DNA from: Callipepla californica brunnescens
Lineage: Eukaryota > Chordata > Aves > Galliformes > Odontophoridae
Direction: 5' to 3'
Length of the DNA: 64,000 nucleotides
Assembly (NCBI GenBank): GCA_023055505.1
Contig: JALIRH010000035.1
Location: 4,830,382-4,894,381, forward strand
In this document: positions 23,001-38,000 of the stretch, piece after piece
Layout: each line of letters begins with the position of its first letter
How positions within the stretch are numbered: position 1 is the stretch's first letter
Program-made: the position numbers and the translations under genes
Notes under the pieces: generated by a model
Database searches by the model: none
Seen by the model: only the letters and a program-made list of their open reading frames with translations
What the model was told of the DNA's origin: nothing

Positions 23001-26000
23001 CTGAAATCTAATGCATGTGGACAGCAGCTTACAGCTTTCTATCAGCATCAGGATTAGTACTGTAGGATTTTCTAGTCAGTAAAAAGGGAAATAGGACCAC
23101 AACATTTCTTCTGATTAGAGCTAACTGATATGCAACGTTGTCTCAAACATCAGAATCCATAAGCTTTCTACCTCAATGCAGATAAACATCACCTTCTGTT
23201 TGAATTTGGTTCTCTATTCCTCTTCCCTCACACACAACAAGTGAGCAGTTTCCAAGCTTCTCTATTTGTAACCACACGCAACACGATCCTTTCTTCCTTC
23301 AAGCTCACCCCCTCATTTTGCCATAAAACTAGCAGGCTGCACCTGCATTGTCAGTACACAGCACGAAGCCAGCACTCTGGCTCACAATAAAAGAGCTTTA
23401 CTTACAAAAGCCACAGTGAAAGTGCATCAGCAGAAAAAGAGGCTGTCCTCTGAGGCTATGAGATGCTCCCATACCTTACTGCTGTACTGTTTGGAGCAGT
23501 GAGGACAGCACACTGGAGGGGTGGCTATAGTGCCTGTCAGCTGGGTGTGGGTGCTCAGCATGGGATCCGGCTCTCCTGGGCCTGCAGGGCGCAGTTTTCG
23601 GATGCTTGGAGGTAGCTCAGCACCAGGATGGTTCTTCAGGATATGTGCTTTGCGTTTGCTGGCACTCTTGTACACCTGAAGGGTAACAATTGGGGTTGCA
23701 TCATTTTAATTTCAAATGGAAGCACAGAAAACTGTCTCAGTCTAGGACTAGTTTAGGACTGAGCTACCTTGCTCAGGAAATGAGGGCTCATTTCCTTACC
23801 TACCTTATCACAGTACTGACAGAAGTAATCTCTGTTGGGTTTGATGATGGGCAACGTGAGCTCTGGCACCTCTTCTATTTTCATGTCTGGATGTCTCTTT
23901 GATAAATGATTCACCTTAGGAGAAAGAAACAAAGAACAAGAGAGCACATTACATCTGGAAGCTAAGCAATCGTTTTTTGACCTAGACATGGTAAGAGACA
24001 AAACAAAACTGTAGTGCTATTAGCCAGCAGCACCAGAAGCATTTTCTACTGCACGGGCTACTGTGCATTCAGTGTAGCTGCAAGGTAAACCATGGCCTTG
24101 CTATACTTATTCACAGTCTTCCTCATCAAAATACAACAGAAAGGGGTAAAATAACTTGTTAGAAGTCTTGGGTAGCAGAGAACAAGTTAAAATAAAGGAT
24201 CTCTGCTAGCAGAAATCACAACCCTCTGAACATGATGGAAGAGACCTCATTTGCAAGCATCCTTCCACAGGGACAATTACAGCGCTGGGCCAGCAGAGGC
24301 CCCTCCCGAGGAGGAGATTCATTCCTTAACCATTAAAACGTGAGAAGTTGAGCTACATCACGCGGACGCTCACCAGCATCCCCCTGCGGCGGAAGCCCAT
24401 CATGCACAGTCGGCACTTGAACATGAAGCTCTCGTAGTCAGTGGAAGCTATGCGAGGCTTGAAGGTTTTTGAGCGGCTGATTCGGTCGGCTTTCTTGGCC
24501 TCCCTCTCCGGGTTGTGCATCCTCTGCATGTGCTCACGCAATTTGTCCTTCCTCTACGGGGAAAGCCATCAGAGAATAATAGCAATAACAAAGAATAAAA
24601 AAGAACCCCTCCAGCTTGATTTTTCTCTGAATTAATCCAAAATTGACTCCACATCACTAGATTACATCACTTAATGCTCTCCAACAGTGTTGACTTCAAG
24701 CCCAGCAGTGGTACTGAATCTGTCCTGATGTTATTCAGCCACTCTGAGCACACACTGTTCACAAAGTGCTCCTTCCAATCCCCTCTGCACCTCATGGGAA
24801 ACTTCCACCACCATTAACCTGGCTCAGTCTGCTCCATCTGTTCTGAAGAAACCTACAAAGCCGTCCGGATGCCACGTGCTGACAAGATGCATCCCATGGA
24901 CATCCACACCTCAGCCACAAGTATTTCCATTGGTGTATCCAAGAAGCTTTCCAAACCAAAGTGAACAGCAGCTATACAACACAAGCACTTTGTGCTTCCA
25001 CACATCCATTTCTCCCTTCTCAGGGTATTTATCTGCTTAAATCAGGAACGATCCAGTGAGGAACCATCTTACCTTGAACTGCTTGCCACACGTGGAGCAC
25101 AGGAAGTCCTTGCGGTCCGAGTGCCGCAGCATATGGAGCCGCAGCTTGTCGGGGCGGCAGAAAGCCTTGTCACACTCTGTGCACTGATAAATCTTCTCCG
25201 AATGGAAACTACGTACGTGTTTCTTGACCTAGAAGCGAAGATCACCAAGTAGTGAAATTGACTCAAAAAAGAATAGCGTGGTAAAACAGCCTCAGAAGCT
25301 CGTAGCAAAAAGAATGAAGGGTCCCCACCTGCATGGGCTTAAAAATAAACTTATCTGAACGCCTGGCATCTTGGTAACACTTTCTATAACAGCAATTACT
25401 TTTGCCTGCTTTGACACTACCCTTCACCTCTTAAAGCATTTCGTGTTTTGAAGTTTTTCTTCCAAAAAGATATTTGACAAGGGTTCACATTTGAAATCTA
25501 AGCACTGTTCACGTGATTGCATCCTTACTGTCTCTAAGGCCAAACACACAAGGAACAGTCCGGTGTCACTACTGCACCCAACAAGTGGGCGGTGATCTAC
25601 GTGGTCCAGACTTGGTTATTAACACAGAAGATACATTTTTCATTCTGCCCAAGATACAAAACCAGGCTGAATAACTGGAAAAGGCCGTGGGGCCTTCCAA
25701 CTCTGCCAGTTTCACAGGAAAGTTTATGGGGACTTAAACTCTTCTACAACAGCAGTGCAGCAACACCTGGATCATCACTTTTTCTTGTTCAACATTTACA
25801 GAAGACAAGAGTTTCTCTGCAGGGATGGAACTGCATTAGCAAACCACATTTCCCCATTGTTTCCTCTCTACCTTATTGGGCAGTCCACCAGTTCCTATGA
25901 CAAGACAGACTGGATTTCTGTATTCCAAGTCAAACACCTCAGCAAGACTTATGAACCTCTATCCAAATTCACTCCTTACACCATCTCACCTGAATGAAGT

Positions 26001-29000
26001 CTGGAAAGCGCTTCTTGCAGGTAGGACAGGTGAAATAGCCATCGATGATATGGATGGCCACGTGGTCTTTGAGTAAATCCAAGCGGTCAAAGGACTCGGG
26101 ACAGAAAATGCAGGAGTATGTTTTCTGGTCCATGTGGAACTTCATGTGGCTCTCAAGAGAACCACTGTTGATAAAGCCCTTGTTGCAAATGTCACAAGTC
26201 AAAGGGCAGTTCCCCTCCCGCCCGTGAAAGCGCAGATGCTGATCCAGTTTGTCCTTCTCCCGGAACGCCTTCCCACACTGCAGGCATTTAAACGGGCGAA
26301 AGGATTTCCTTATGAACAGGTGCTGCAGAGCTGCGTTCTGGAAGAAACAAAGAGTCCATTAGCTTAATCCCCCTCCAAAGAGACCTGGGTATGAGAAGAG
26401 AGCTGCAGTTCCAACCCATGTTTCAGGACAGGGCCGTGAGGTCGGCGTGCAGGGCTTATGTAAGTCCACCACCCATTGCAAAAATTCATTTCTGTGAAGA
26501 CCAGAGGTGTGCAGCAGTGGTTTAGCATTGCCTGGAAAACTTCTGCCAGAATGCATCTTGCAGAGATGCAGGCCTAACCCTTTTTGTTATTATTAAAAGG
26601 AATAGAGTCTCAAGTTACTGCAGCAGGGGCAGAATGGCAGGTTTAGAAGCATCAGGTAAGAACTTGAGAGCTATTTGTTCATCTTTGCCATCCGGCATGT
26701 ATCATGCCTGAGAGACTGAAAACGAAAAGAAAAGCCTACAGTGGTGCTACATCAAGAGAATCTCCCTCAGATTCTGTTGTCTGCTCAGAGGAAGCAGACT
26801 ATACAGTCAAACTTTACACTGCTTTTCTTGGTACTGAAAGAAATCACGAACATTGAATTGAGCGAGAGATGCACAAATCTTCATTTACGATTTAATATCC
26901 TAACTGGTTCTTCTTCTTCTCCAATTTCCTGTATAATTTTTCCTTAACTACAAGGATGCGCTGACAGGTCAAACAGTTGAAGATGTGCTACAAGCTCTTA
27001 ACTCCACTATTAATGTACACTATTTGTACCCCAAACAATCTGACTACCAAGACAGCAAGCCAGACTACTTCTACACCACAAAAGTCAGCTCAGACCTGGA
27101 ACCAGCTCAGTATGGAAATCACTAAAAAAAATGTCAATCCCTTTCCAGGTAACTCTTCATTCTGGACATCAGTTGCTTAAAGGACAAGTGTAACCAACTG
27201 ATGATGTGGGGAATCCATCAGGAGACGCTAAACAGAAGCTGGACAAACCAACATAGGATGCAATGTTGTTATGTACCATCTGATACAGAAAAAAAAACCT
27301 CAAGGAAACAAAAAATAAACCTACCTGCAGCTCCAACTGAGCAGGCAGCATTGAGAGAGAGAAAAATACTGATGTTATGCAATGGATTTGAAAACAGAAG
27401 TCTTGACTTCTGTATTCACACTTGCTGTGAGTCAGGACAAGGGCCAGCTCTTCAAACTGCGTTTTTCCTTTTACATAGGCAAAACTCCACTGAGTTTTTT
27501 GTGGGGCTTTTTTTGCCTTAGGACACATTAAACAGATCTTCAGTGTTTACCTTGTAAACAACTGCCCAGAAAGATTTGAAGGGCAAAGATGAAAAGCACA
27601 GATAACCTTGAAAGTGTCTCTTATCATACTTTCTTTGACTCAGAGTTTATAAAGATGTAATGCAACTGTGGAGCCACAGTGAGAATGAAATACTTTTGGC
27701 AAAAGGGAATAATGAGGGCAGAATGACAACCCAACAAGGATTGATATGGTGGAAAGCTGAGGAGTAGGGATGTTTTGAACCTCAACTTACTGTTTGCAAT
27801 CATCGTGGCAGAACCTATCACCTCCCTTCTTCCAGCACAATGGAAATGACTGCTTCCCAAATCATATCCCTATTGTGCCACTTGCTTCTCCTGAGTAAAC
27901 AGTTGCCTCGCATGAAGGACATGTTAGGATCAGGTCTGTACATGAGAAAAGGCTGGTTGGAAATGCATGTGTTTCTGAAATCAGTCCACAAACAGTGGAA
28001 TTAAACTGAAATAACATTCCTTTTAGCTGGAGACAACAGCGTACTTCTGTTTCATTAAAGGAGTAGGCTGGATATATCCCTTCAATAGTAACTGACTTTA
28101 AATTTGGGACTCTGTTCAACTCCACAGGCTTTAAAGCAGGGGGTGAAAAATGAACTAATCCATCAGGACTTCAACCTAGGGCACCAGAGCTTGATGCTTC
28201 CAGCTAGAATGAAAACACATGCAGAACATCCCTGTCTTAAACCTTAGAAAAGCTGAAGTGAGTCACAAAAGACGGCTGGCTTTGAAAATGCAATCCTATG
28301 TGAGTAATAAGGAAGAAACTGGAGTCACACAGGTTTCCAGATGGTGATCAACTGTCAAGGCTTCCTACTTGTTCTTTGGAAATGAATTATGTACTATACC
28401 TCTTAAAACCAAGTATTTGCACTCTCAGGCTGCTAGAGCTCAGTACAGTTTTTCAGTCATTAAAAGGTAATGGCTGCTGGTTTTCTGTTGTCTCAAACTC
28501 TCGTTGCTCAGCCTGATGCAAGGTGGAAAAGTGCTACACGACCATTAGTGTGCCATTCTGCCAATGCCCCTCTCTTGAAACTTCACCAGGACTCTGTTAA
28601 ACACAAGCTGCTTAATTTATAGATTGGTTACACAAACATCACCGAGGATTAAACCACCACTGCACTCCTTTTTGAGATCCCCTTGCGATACATTTTCAGA
28701 GAACAAATGCTAAGCAGCAAGACATAGGTAACTTCAGAGTTGCTTTCCCTTTCCTCCTGCATTTCCTGCTGAATAAAACCTTAAATTAACATCATAGCCA
28801 AATGTCTCCTTCAAGGTATGCTGCTGTATTTATGGAGTAACACCGCCATCTTTTGCATACATACCACTGTAAACTGGAACACAAATCTGGCTCAACATCT
28901 TCCCATACAGAACAGTTACTCAACTCTTTTCTAATCTTCTCATCCCCTAAAAACTATGTCTTACTCAAACTGCAGCTGTTCCTCTCTGTAATCAAAATTT

Positions 29001-32000
29001 TACACATGGAAGAAAGATTTTCAGCTAAATAAACCAATCTCACAGTTACATGGCTTGAAGGATTATTTGCTTGAATCATTTCCCTCCCACACACAGTAGA
29101 GAGAAAAAACAGCTCACAGTTGACACAAAGCTCAGGTTCAAAGCATTCGTTATTGGTACACAAAGCTCCTAGCACAGGTTTTCATCTCACAAAGACAGAC
29201 AGGTTTTCTACCTCAAGGAAGGATTTTATCACTATCGTCAACTAAGTGGATCTGAACTGAGGCTGAGGTTCCTCCTCAGCAGCTATTTGCAAGGCAGGAG
29301 TTCTGAGAGGCACAGATGGTGCTGTGAATAAGCCAGTCTGTGCCACAGCACCATGATCCAGCCGGCTGCTGGGAGCACTCCTGCTAGCCAGCTCGGATGG
29401 ACTGTGCCTGTGAAAGAATTACTGTTCAAGAATTGAATCAGTTCCAATTGGTGACCAGTTCTCAACAGCATCTCGTGAGACACTCAATTCTTTACATGAG
29501 ATTCATCTTCCCCTCAGAAGGAAAACTTGCTAGGAATGAGATGCTTTATTCAGGACTTGAAAATGGATACTGCAGTGGGAGAAAGGGACCAGCTGCTCCT
29601 TTTAGGCAGGTCCAACAATCTCTGGGTTAAAGCAAATGGAGAGGGTGAGAGAAAACATGAGCCACCATTGTCTCTGCTTACCCTGATACGCTTTGCTCGC
29701 CTCATGTCATCTGCTGTCATGGTGCTCTGCGTAGGCACCGTGCTCTCATCATGCTGTGGCTGGATTTGTAGCGTGTGGTTTTCTGACTGCTGTTCCAGTG
29801 CTGACTGTGTCTCTGATGGCACTGGAGTCTGTTCCTGCTGCTCCAGCCCATTCAGTGTTGCTTGTCTGGCCTCATCAAACTGCCCCTTGCTGGAAAAAGG
29901 CAGCAAGTCCTGAAATCGCAAATCATACAGCTGGTGATTATTCCCCCCACCCACTGAAAAATGCTTTGATATTACTCAGCAGACAACTGCATTTCTGCAC
30001 ATTTCCTTGTAAGCTATGAACAAAAGGTGTCTACACTGCTCTATCCCAATGTGTTTCATTGATAATCTCAGCAGTTCTCCACCTACAGCAGCAACTTCCA
30101 GAGCACTGAGGAAGTGCTGCAAGAACCTTCTTTGCCATAACATTATCCACATCTGCCTGGACACAGAGGATCAAACTACCCTAGCTGTTAACAACCAGGC
30201 AAACTGCTGCACTACTGACCTCATCAGTGCTTAAATCAAAGGTGATGTAGGTTGACCTGTAAGAAATTTTAAGACCAAAGTGAGCAGCACAGATCAGACC
30301 TCCAGGAAAAGCAGAGAGTTTCTGTCCTGTTGATGAAACTCTTGTCACTTCCAAACATTGATATGCAGTGTCTCTCCCCTTTCTAGCAAACTAGCTGGAA
30401 TGATGAACTGGAGAGTGATAAACGAGATCATTACACTGTGCACAGTGTGTTTTACTATCCAGTTTCCAAGCTCTGCATACTCTCATCTACCCAGCTGCAT
30501 ACATTACATATTTATCACATAAAGCTACTTTCTCCCATTTTAGCATTACCATAAAAGAAAAAGGAGGGTGTTGGGAACAGGAAGAACATGCTACGATCTA
30601 CACTTGTTTTCCTCGAGGAGTCCAGTAACTCCATTTGGATGGAAACCTCCAGCAAGAGGAGAAAAAACACACAGATCCGTACATGCAATCACAGTGCAAC
30701 CAAGGAACTTAAAAGCTCAAGCTATGAAGCAGAGCATCAAGAGTGCAACAGCTTGGGGCCAGTACTGTTCAAGCACAAACGGAGGCATGGGAGAAGAAAA
30801 ACAGCGAGATGCCAGGAGTGCAGCTGTTACAAACCACTAGTGCTTACCAGACAGAGAGGTTTAGGAGAACAATATACTACCCAAAGGTCCAGTCCTGACA
30901 TAGGTGGCAAATTTCCATGCATGCTGACACTGAATTGCAGTCATGACATTTTGAGCCTCAAGTTCTCAGGCAGATGAACTCATGCCTAGTTATAAGGAAG
31001 GTGGCCAGACCTCCAAAGACCTGAGACACTTCCCTGCCTGACTTTACAGACACATGTGAGCTAACTCTGGGCCATACTCCAAGCTGGGAGAAGTGACCCA
31101 CTGCCAGTCCAGAGCCACTCAAATTAGCACGAGATTGTGCCCAGTGAGTCTTGACTCTCCAGAGAGAAAAGCTGGGACATGGAGCTGGCTTCTGGCTCAA
31201 TTTGCAACGAGTGTGATGTCATCTCCAACTATGTGCATCTAATGCAAAATTTAGGGCAATTCTGCATGCCCAGAAAACAAGCACCAGGCATTCACTCAGG
31301 GGACACGAACACATTCCTCCCTTTGAGTCAGCAATGAACTGTAACCTAGTGAGATGCCAGAAGGAAATTACCACTCCAGACATCAGCTTTCAGCTAAGCA
31401 ATAAAACTGAGCCACTGATTCCCTGTGACACCTTCATAAAAGGGCTTTGTGCGAACCCTATGCCCAGTCAGCATTAGAGAGAATTAACATTTAATTTATA
31501 TCAATGTATCACATTAGGTTCCTGTAGAATATAACTAACAGCCACAAGCAAAATAACTTTTTGCAGTAAGTATGCCTACAGAAGGACCCTTTGTTAATAT
31601 TAAACCATCACAAAGAATCATAGCTCTACCTGATTTAATTCCACCAGCAACACTTATAAGAGCAGGCTCTGACCTCACGTTCCAGAGAGGACAAATGTGA
31701 ATCTAAATTCCCATTACAGTTTTACTGTCTGAATTACTTCTGCGATGCTGCTAAACAGCTGCAATAGCCTACCTCACTGCTAAGAGCTTTGGGATTGCTG
31801 TAGAAATGCAAGCAGTTTTACAGACTCCCTAGAAGGGAAGCAGCGTGCTCCCATGGCAAAGATTCACACCTAGAAACACCACTATTGGGTATAAAGCTGA
31901 AGTAAGCCTTCAGTTTGCACTGATGCCCCAATTTCTTCTAATGGAACACTCACAGCCCACATGGTATCTTATTTCCCTCCTCCCCATCTCCCCAAATATA

Positions 32001-35000
32001 CCTGGGTCCCTTCTTCACACTTCTCTCCATTTTCAATGGTTACTTCCATCCGCATGAATTTGGGCGGGCGTCCCGGGCGCCTGCCTGGTCCAAACCTTCT
32101 TTTTCCTCGCCCACGACCTCTGCCTCTGGCTCTGCAGAGCACAGTGCTTCAAGTTAGAGACAAAAGAAATGGTTCTGGATCTCCACTCATTTTATGCACT
32201 CTTAGTGCCAACAGCCTGCAGTGAAGAATAAAATCTAAAGAAACTCTGTCACCAAAGAAACATAAATCTCTGGAAAAACAAGGCACCAAAGCCTACTGCT
32301 CCCTGAAGGATGTTTCTAGATTGAGTTTATACTAGGTCAGGATAACTATCTTTCCACCTCACTGGAGAGACAAAGCACTAGACGCCTCATTCTTTGAGCT
32401 GCATATTGGAATACATCAGAGATGGATCAGTATTTCACTTCTGTCATAGAAAAATATTGCAGTTTAAGTCACTGGTTAAAAAAATAAATAAAATGAAGAA
32501 AACCACACCTAAAAACATCACTAGCTTCCTTGAGCTTCTTCTACCTCTATTTATTTTCCTTAGGCTATTGCTTTGGCAAAACCTCTTACACCAGACAGCT
32601 TCTTGGTGCTGCATTCTTACCTTCTTGGTGCTGGGCCATTCTCCCCTGAATACCCAAGTTGGTACCTATAGGGCAAAGGCCCTTCCTTCTGCAAACTTCA
32701 GGGAGAAACAACGTTACATAGGGACAAAACTAAAGTTTTCAGTACCTGCTGAAGAAGTCCAGCTTCTCATCGTGGGAGTTGAGATGCTGCTGGAGTTGCT
32801 CTGAGCTCATGAAGCGACGGTTGCACTCGTAACACGGCCAGTTCTTCTCCTGCTCTCTGAGAACTATGTTCCATTGGAAAGGTCAGTAACAGCATTTCAG
32901 TCACTATCAATTAAATGCCTCGTTTTTTTTTTCCCCAAGCATTTCTATCCCAGGCTGTATTTCTCCACTCAAGGAGAAGGACTGCAGAACACCCAGCACG
33001 GCCCCACTAAGGTTTGCTTTTATCTATCCCCTCTGCCTGTGACATGACTACAGCTCCTCACAGAAAGACAATGAAGTCCCTGAGGAAAATTCACATGCAC
33101 TAAATACATGGAGCAGCACCTACAGCACTGTGTGGCTAGGTGCAGTCAACAGAAACATCCTCAATCTGAAGCACGAGCGTACAGGTTCATTACACAAGTA
33201 CAGAAAAGCTTTCCAGCAGCTTATAGGCTCTGTACTCAAAACCAAGAAGTTTATCACCCATCATGCTGCAGAAACAGAAAGCAGAAGAGCCCAAGTTACC
33301 CTTCCGTTCCTCCTCAGATATGTCATGGATCTTCTGGTTCACAAACTCCGCATAAGAGGCAGCATACCACACCTTGAGTGGGAAACAGAAGGTAATGTAA
33401 CACTTCCTTAGATGGAAAAGGACCAAAGGGAATTCATTTGAAAAGCTTCATGCAACACACACACTTTATCTGCCTCAACCCTAATTCTTTTTCCTCCTTC
33501 CACCCTTGCTAATAAAGCCTGTTGAGCTCAATGTACTTCTGCTGATGAATGAAAGAGCTTTGCTTAGAAAGCATACCTATGTAACGTTAAGGTACAGCCT
33601 CCTCATAGGAATGTTAATCTCACACCTGGCTACCAGCATTCCAAAGGAAATAAGATTCATCTCTGCAGATCTGACAGTAAAGCATGGGAGCCAGCAGAGC
33701 ACTATTACTCCAGAGAGCAGCTGTACCAAAAGGAACGGACGAATTCTGAGCTCGTGGTGTTTCCCATTTCTTTACACAGACACCAGGCAGCACAGTATGC
33801 AGAGACATACGTAAAAACGTGGCCTGAAATCAGATGCAGAAATTTAGCTCTGCATCGCTTTGCATCTTGATGTTTACTTAAAAAAAAAAAGGCTCAATTT
33901 TAAAAGAGGTTCTTAAATAAGGCGTGAACAGATTTCCAGCATGAAAAACCCAGGCAAGTTTAAAACCTGGATTGAGTCACCGGTGTTTTCATAGAATGCT
34001 GAGGGCAGCATTTCAAACTCCTTGGAAGGTTCACTCAGCACACACATGTTACTTGGTAGGCAGCTAACTAGCTGGACAAAGGAGGAAACCTGGAGCTCCT
34101 ACACAACTCACCTGTCATGCAGTACACAAGCTCCCACAGCTTCCACTGACTGATCATTCTAGTTTAATCTTTGGACCAAATTTGTATCGATGTTCACTTG
34201 GCAAAGCAACCATTACAGAGGCTAGGTAATTTGCTGTCAATTACCCAAATGATTGTACCCCAAAAGACACTACTGACACACAGAGCAAGAAAAATAGTGC
34301 TTCCACAAGCAGGTCTGTAATTGAATTAACTGAAGTCTGATTTCAAATTGATTTTAAAGCAGTTGAAAAATGCTGTTTGGATACACTTAGAATAGATTAA
34401 TAAGGTTCCTAGTGATTCAGTTAAATTAAAAAAAAAAACAATTTCAGGGGAGGAAAAACTTTCTGCTCTTAAAGATCAGCACCGAGTGTACCAGCAGGCT
34501 TTTAGTTTAGCTCTGTGTGTTTAAGACTTCCTTCTGTTAAACTGTTAGAATTTATGTGCAAGAAAAACACTCTGAAGAACAAACCATCTCCTGATAGCAG
34601 TTTTTCCTTTGTTACCTCCCCAGTTCCCCAGAAGATGGTAAAAAGGAAGGCTGCCTCAGCCAGCCCTGCTGCTTTGAGCTCAAAGTAATCAATGCATTTT
34701 TAGAGGGAACGAAAAGTAACTCACAGAGCAGTCACAATATCCTTTATCATTTTCCACATGCAAAGTTTCAAAGGCTTCAGGAAAGCCAGGTAAAGTGAAA
34801 GACCACATTCACTTAAGGCAGCAGAAAACATGTCAAAGGCAAAGGGCTAGCTGGAAAGGGCATTCAGAACTAGAAAGAACAAGACTACTGTAATAAAAAT
34901 TAGGTTGCATCAGCAAAATATATGTAAGTGTAAAGCATGACAGCGACAAGCAAATCATTTACATGCTCTAATTTTAAGCCTCCTCGTTTTATGTCTGAGC

Positions 35001-38000
35001 CAAACTCATTTAAAAGCCGTAAGTGGCTGACTACTGAGTTCAGTGACATTTAGTTCAGGCCACCACGTCCTTCATCACAGGAAAAAGCCCTAAAAAATGC
35101 TCCAGTTATTTACAGCAATCATTTCTGGCTCTTGGAGATGCGTTTATTAGGTAGCAGTTGAAACTGATTCCATCAGGAGAAACAGTAAGCCCCCAAATAT
35201 GAACAATGCCATACCTTGAGTTCCTGTTTGGGTTCCACGTTTTTAATGGTGGTGTAATAAATGTGGTGGCCATACTGATATGCAACCAGGTTCTGCTCCA
35301 AGTGGTTTTGAGCTGGACGCACAAACATCATCCAGTTACACAGAGCCTCACTAGAGAGTTCAAACCAGAGGTCCTCTTGCAAATCTCTGTCTTTCCTGTC
35401 ACCTTTATCAAGAGACACCTGTAATAAAAATCAGCTACATATGAATAACTTTCTTACAACAGATTTGAAAGCATTCAGATTCCTAACGAAGTCTACTTTG
35501 ACTGCACATAGCTGATCTCCTCTTTGACAATGGGAATCCTAGAACAAGCACATAAGGAGCTATTTAACTAGGGAGACAGTTGATTCAGAGAGCCAGGCAC
35601 AGCACGTGATGCGTGGCTGTGAGTGAGGCACAGGAAGCTGAACTTTCAGTAGGGTACAGAGCAGATGTTGTCATGTTTTTAACTGGCACACCCACCTCTT
35701 ATTTCAGGACTCACAGTGCCACAAGCTGTAAGAAAACACTTCTTCAAATGAACTTCTGGGTTATCTGCCTGCAGTCCTGGTCAGACTCAGACACTGACAC
35801 TACACAGACAGGTGCTCTTAAGACTGTGGACCTCATCTCAAGCCAATAGTAGAGTAACTCCCACAGTCAAGCCAGTAAATGTAAATTAGAAATCAGTGAA
35901 ACCCTGTCTACCTCATGCCCATAGACTTGGCAAAGAGAACAGGAGAGAAAAATCTCTCCTCTCCCCTATATCCTGGGGGAGGAAGAAGGGAAAGGAAAAA
36001 AAAATTACCATAAGTTACAGCATGACGCAAAATAATGGCTGCAAAACATCCGCAGACTATTTTTGTCTACCACTATTTTTATGTCTACACGTTGCTTCTG
36101 CCTACATGACAGTGATTCACAGCACTGCATACTCTAAGTCCTATACATCATAACACCATAATGCTACAATATTCATAATGATGATTGTCGCCTTGGATAA
36201 AAGGATAGATGTGAAGCCAAAGCAAGCTGGATATTTCTGAGTTACATTCAGAAATGAGTGACAAAAGAACATGCTCAATAAAGTAATTGATCAAGTCAGA
36301 GCCACTGCTTCAAAGTTGAAATAAATTCCCCCCTCTCCTCATACACGTGCACACCCTTACCTTCAAATGGATATAGCAGTCTTTGAGTTCAGTTTGTCTA
36401 ACCAGGGGTCCTTCCACAGGTCCAAACTGTGTGCGTTTGGGGATACGCCTTTTGGAGAAGACACCTCCCAAAAACCTGTCTATGTAGAGCACCAGGGGGA
36501 GGCTGGCTCTGGCCTTGGTCAGCACAGGCCGGTTGGGGATTGGATGCAGAGGTCCATGTTTTGGACACACGGAGGGATGTGCATTATTACACTCTTCACA
36601 CCCTACAAGAGAGAGGACATGGCTGTCAGATACAAGTAATCATTGACCCATCTAGTAGAGGCCTGGTGAAAGGGGAAGAGCAGCTCCTACACAACACACT
36701 GCTTCACATGCTTACAGAGGTCATTGGGATCAAACGGTCGAGGTGGATCTGGATCCCATTCATCCATGTCAGTGTCTTCCCCATCCTCCTCATCTTCTTC
36801 ATCCTCATCATCCTCCTCCTTTGTTTCCATCCCTTCCATTTGATTCTGCAGCGGTGCTAAAGGGTCAGAGCCATCCACTGCCTCCATAGGAGGTAACACC
36901 TGGTTGTGCACCGGTAACGATGCCTGAGGACAGAGTTCACAAAGAGCAATCAGGACAGGCTCACAAGGAAGAACACTCTGACAAAGACAAGCAATGAAGG
37001 CTCCTCTCAGCCTACCCTGTCTGCTTCCTCTGGCAAAGGAAAGGAGGAGGAAGGAAAGTGATGCTACATGAGGGTTGTTTGAAATCCCTGCTGCTGGCAG
37101 CGTCACTCAGGACAGCTCTGGCAAGGCCTGACTTCAAGGAAGAGGAAACTGAAGTCAGAAGTTCGGGATGTTTGTGAAGTTTCAGCCAGGAAAACGAAGC
37201 CCAGGCTCTCTGGAAGTTACCCAGAGCCTAAAGCTGTATTTTAACTTGTTTTGTACAAACTGTCAAACCCTGTACTTTGGTACATGGCTTTTTTTCTCCT
37301 GTCATACAATCACATGAAAACAATCCCCAGAACACACAAGTAAAAAATTCAGTAAGGGAGGAGGTATAAACTGTGAGACATGGAAGACACTTGAGGGTAT
37401 TTTATTCTCTTGCTATTTTAATGAAGTCTTCTTGGCTTTCCCTACATTTTATCTGATGTGCAGTGCACTGAATATCCATCACGGGTTTCTCAGGTAGGGA
37501 ACAAGAAACACCACACACAGTAAAGCTGTCAGGAGACCCAGTGGATGCCAGCCCTACAGTCAGAGTTACACCTTCTATTAACTTTGTTCATCAAAGCTAA
37601 GATTATTTTAAGGTGCTTGCTCCAAACAAAACAATCCACAGAAGAGGATTCTGTGTATTAAATAACGTGACCCCTCTCTCACAAAAAAATAACACATATT
37701 CCATGGTGAGATGATGACAAATCTGTGCTACAGCTTTCCTGAATCTCCTCCCACATCACTCAGACACGGTTCAACACCTGAGACAATGGAGCAATGAAAT
37801 CAGCGTACTTTCACATTCAAAAGAAAAGGGTTCCTGGCCACTTACTCTATCTGCTTGTTGACCCTGCTCCAGAGCCATTTGCTGGGGGGATTCGGCAACG
37901 CTGCCGAGCACGGACAGGTTGGTGGGATTCATGCTCTGAGCAGCAGCAGGCAAGAGCACAGTTACCTAAAATTATAGGCACTCATTTTAGCACTGCATCA

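Noticed and set aside
24650..24990. Possible repeat remnant in the PRDM10 intron between exons 13 and 14
   Set aside because: Repeat-like feel but no stretch I could match to CR1 or another avian family with confidence.
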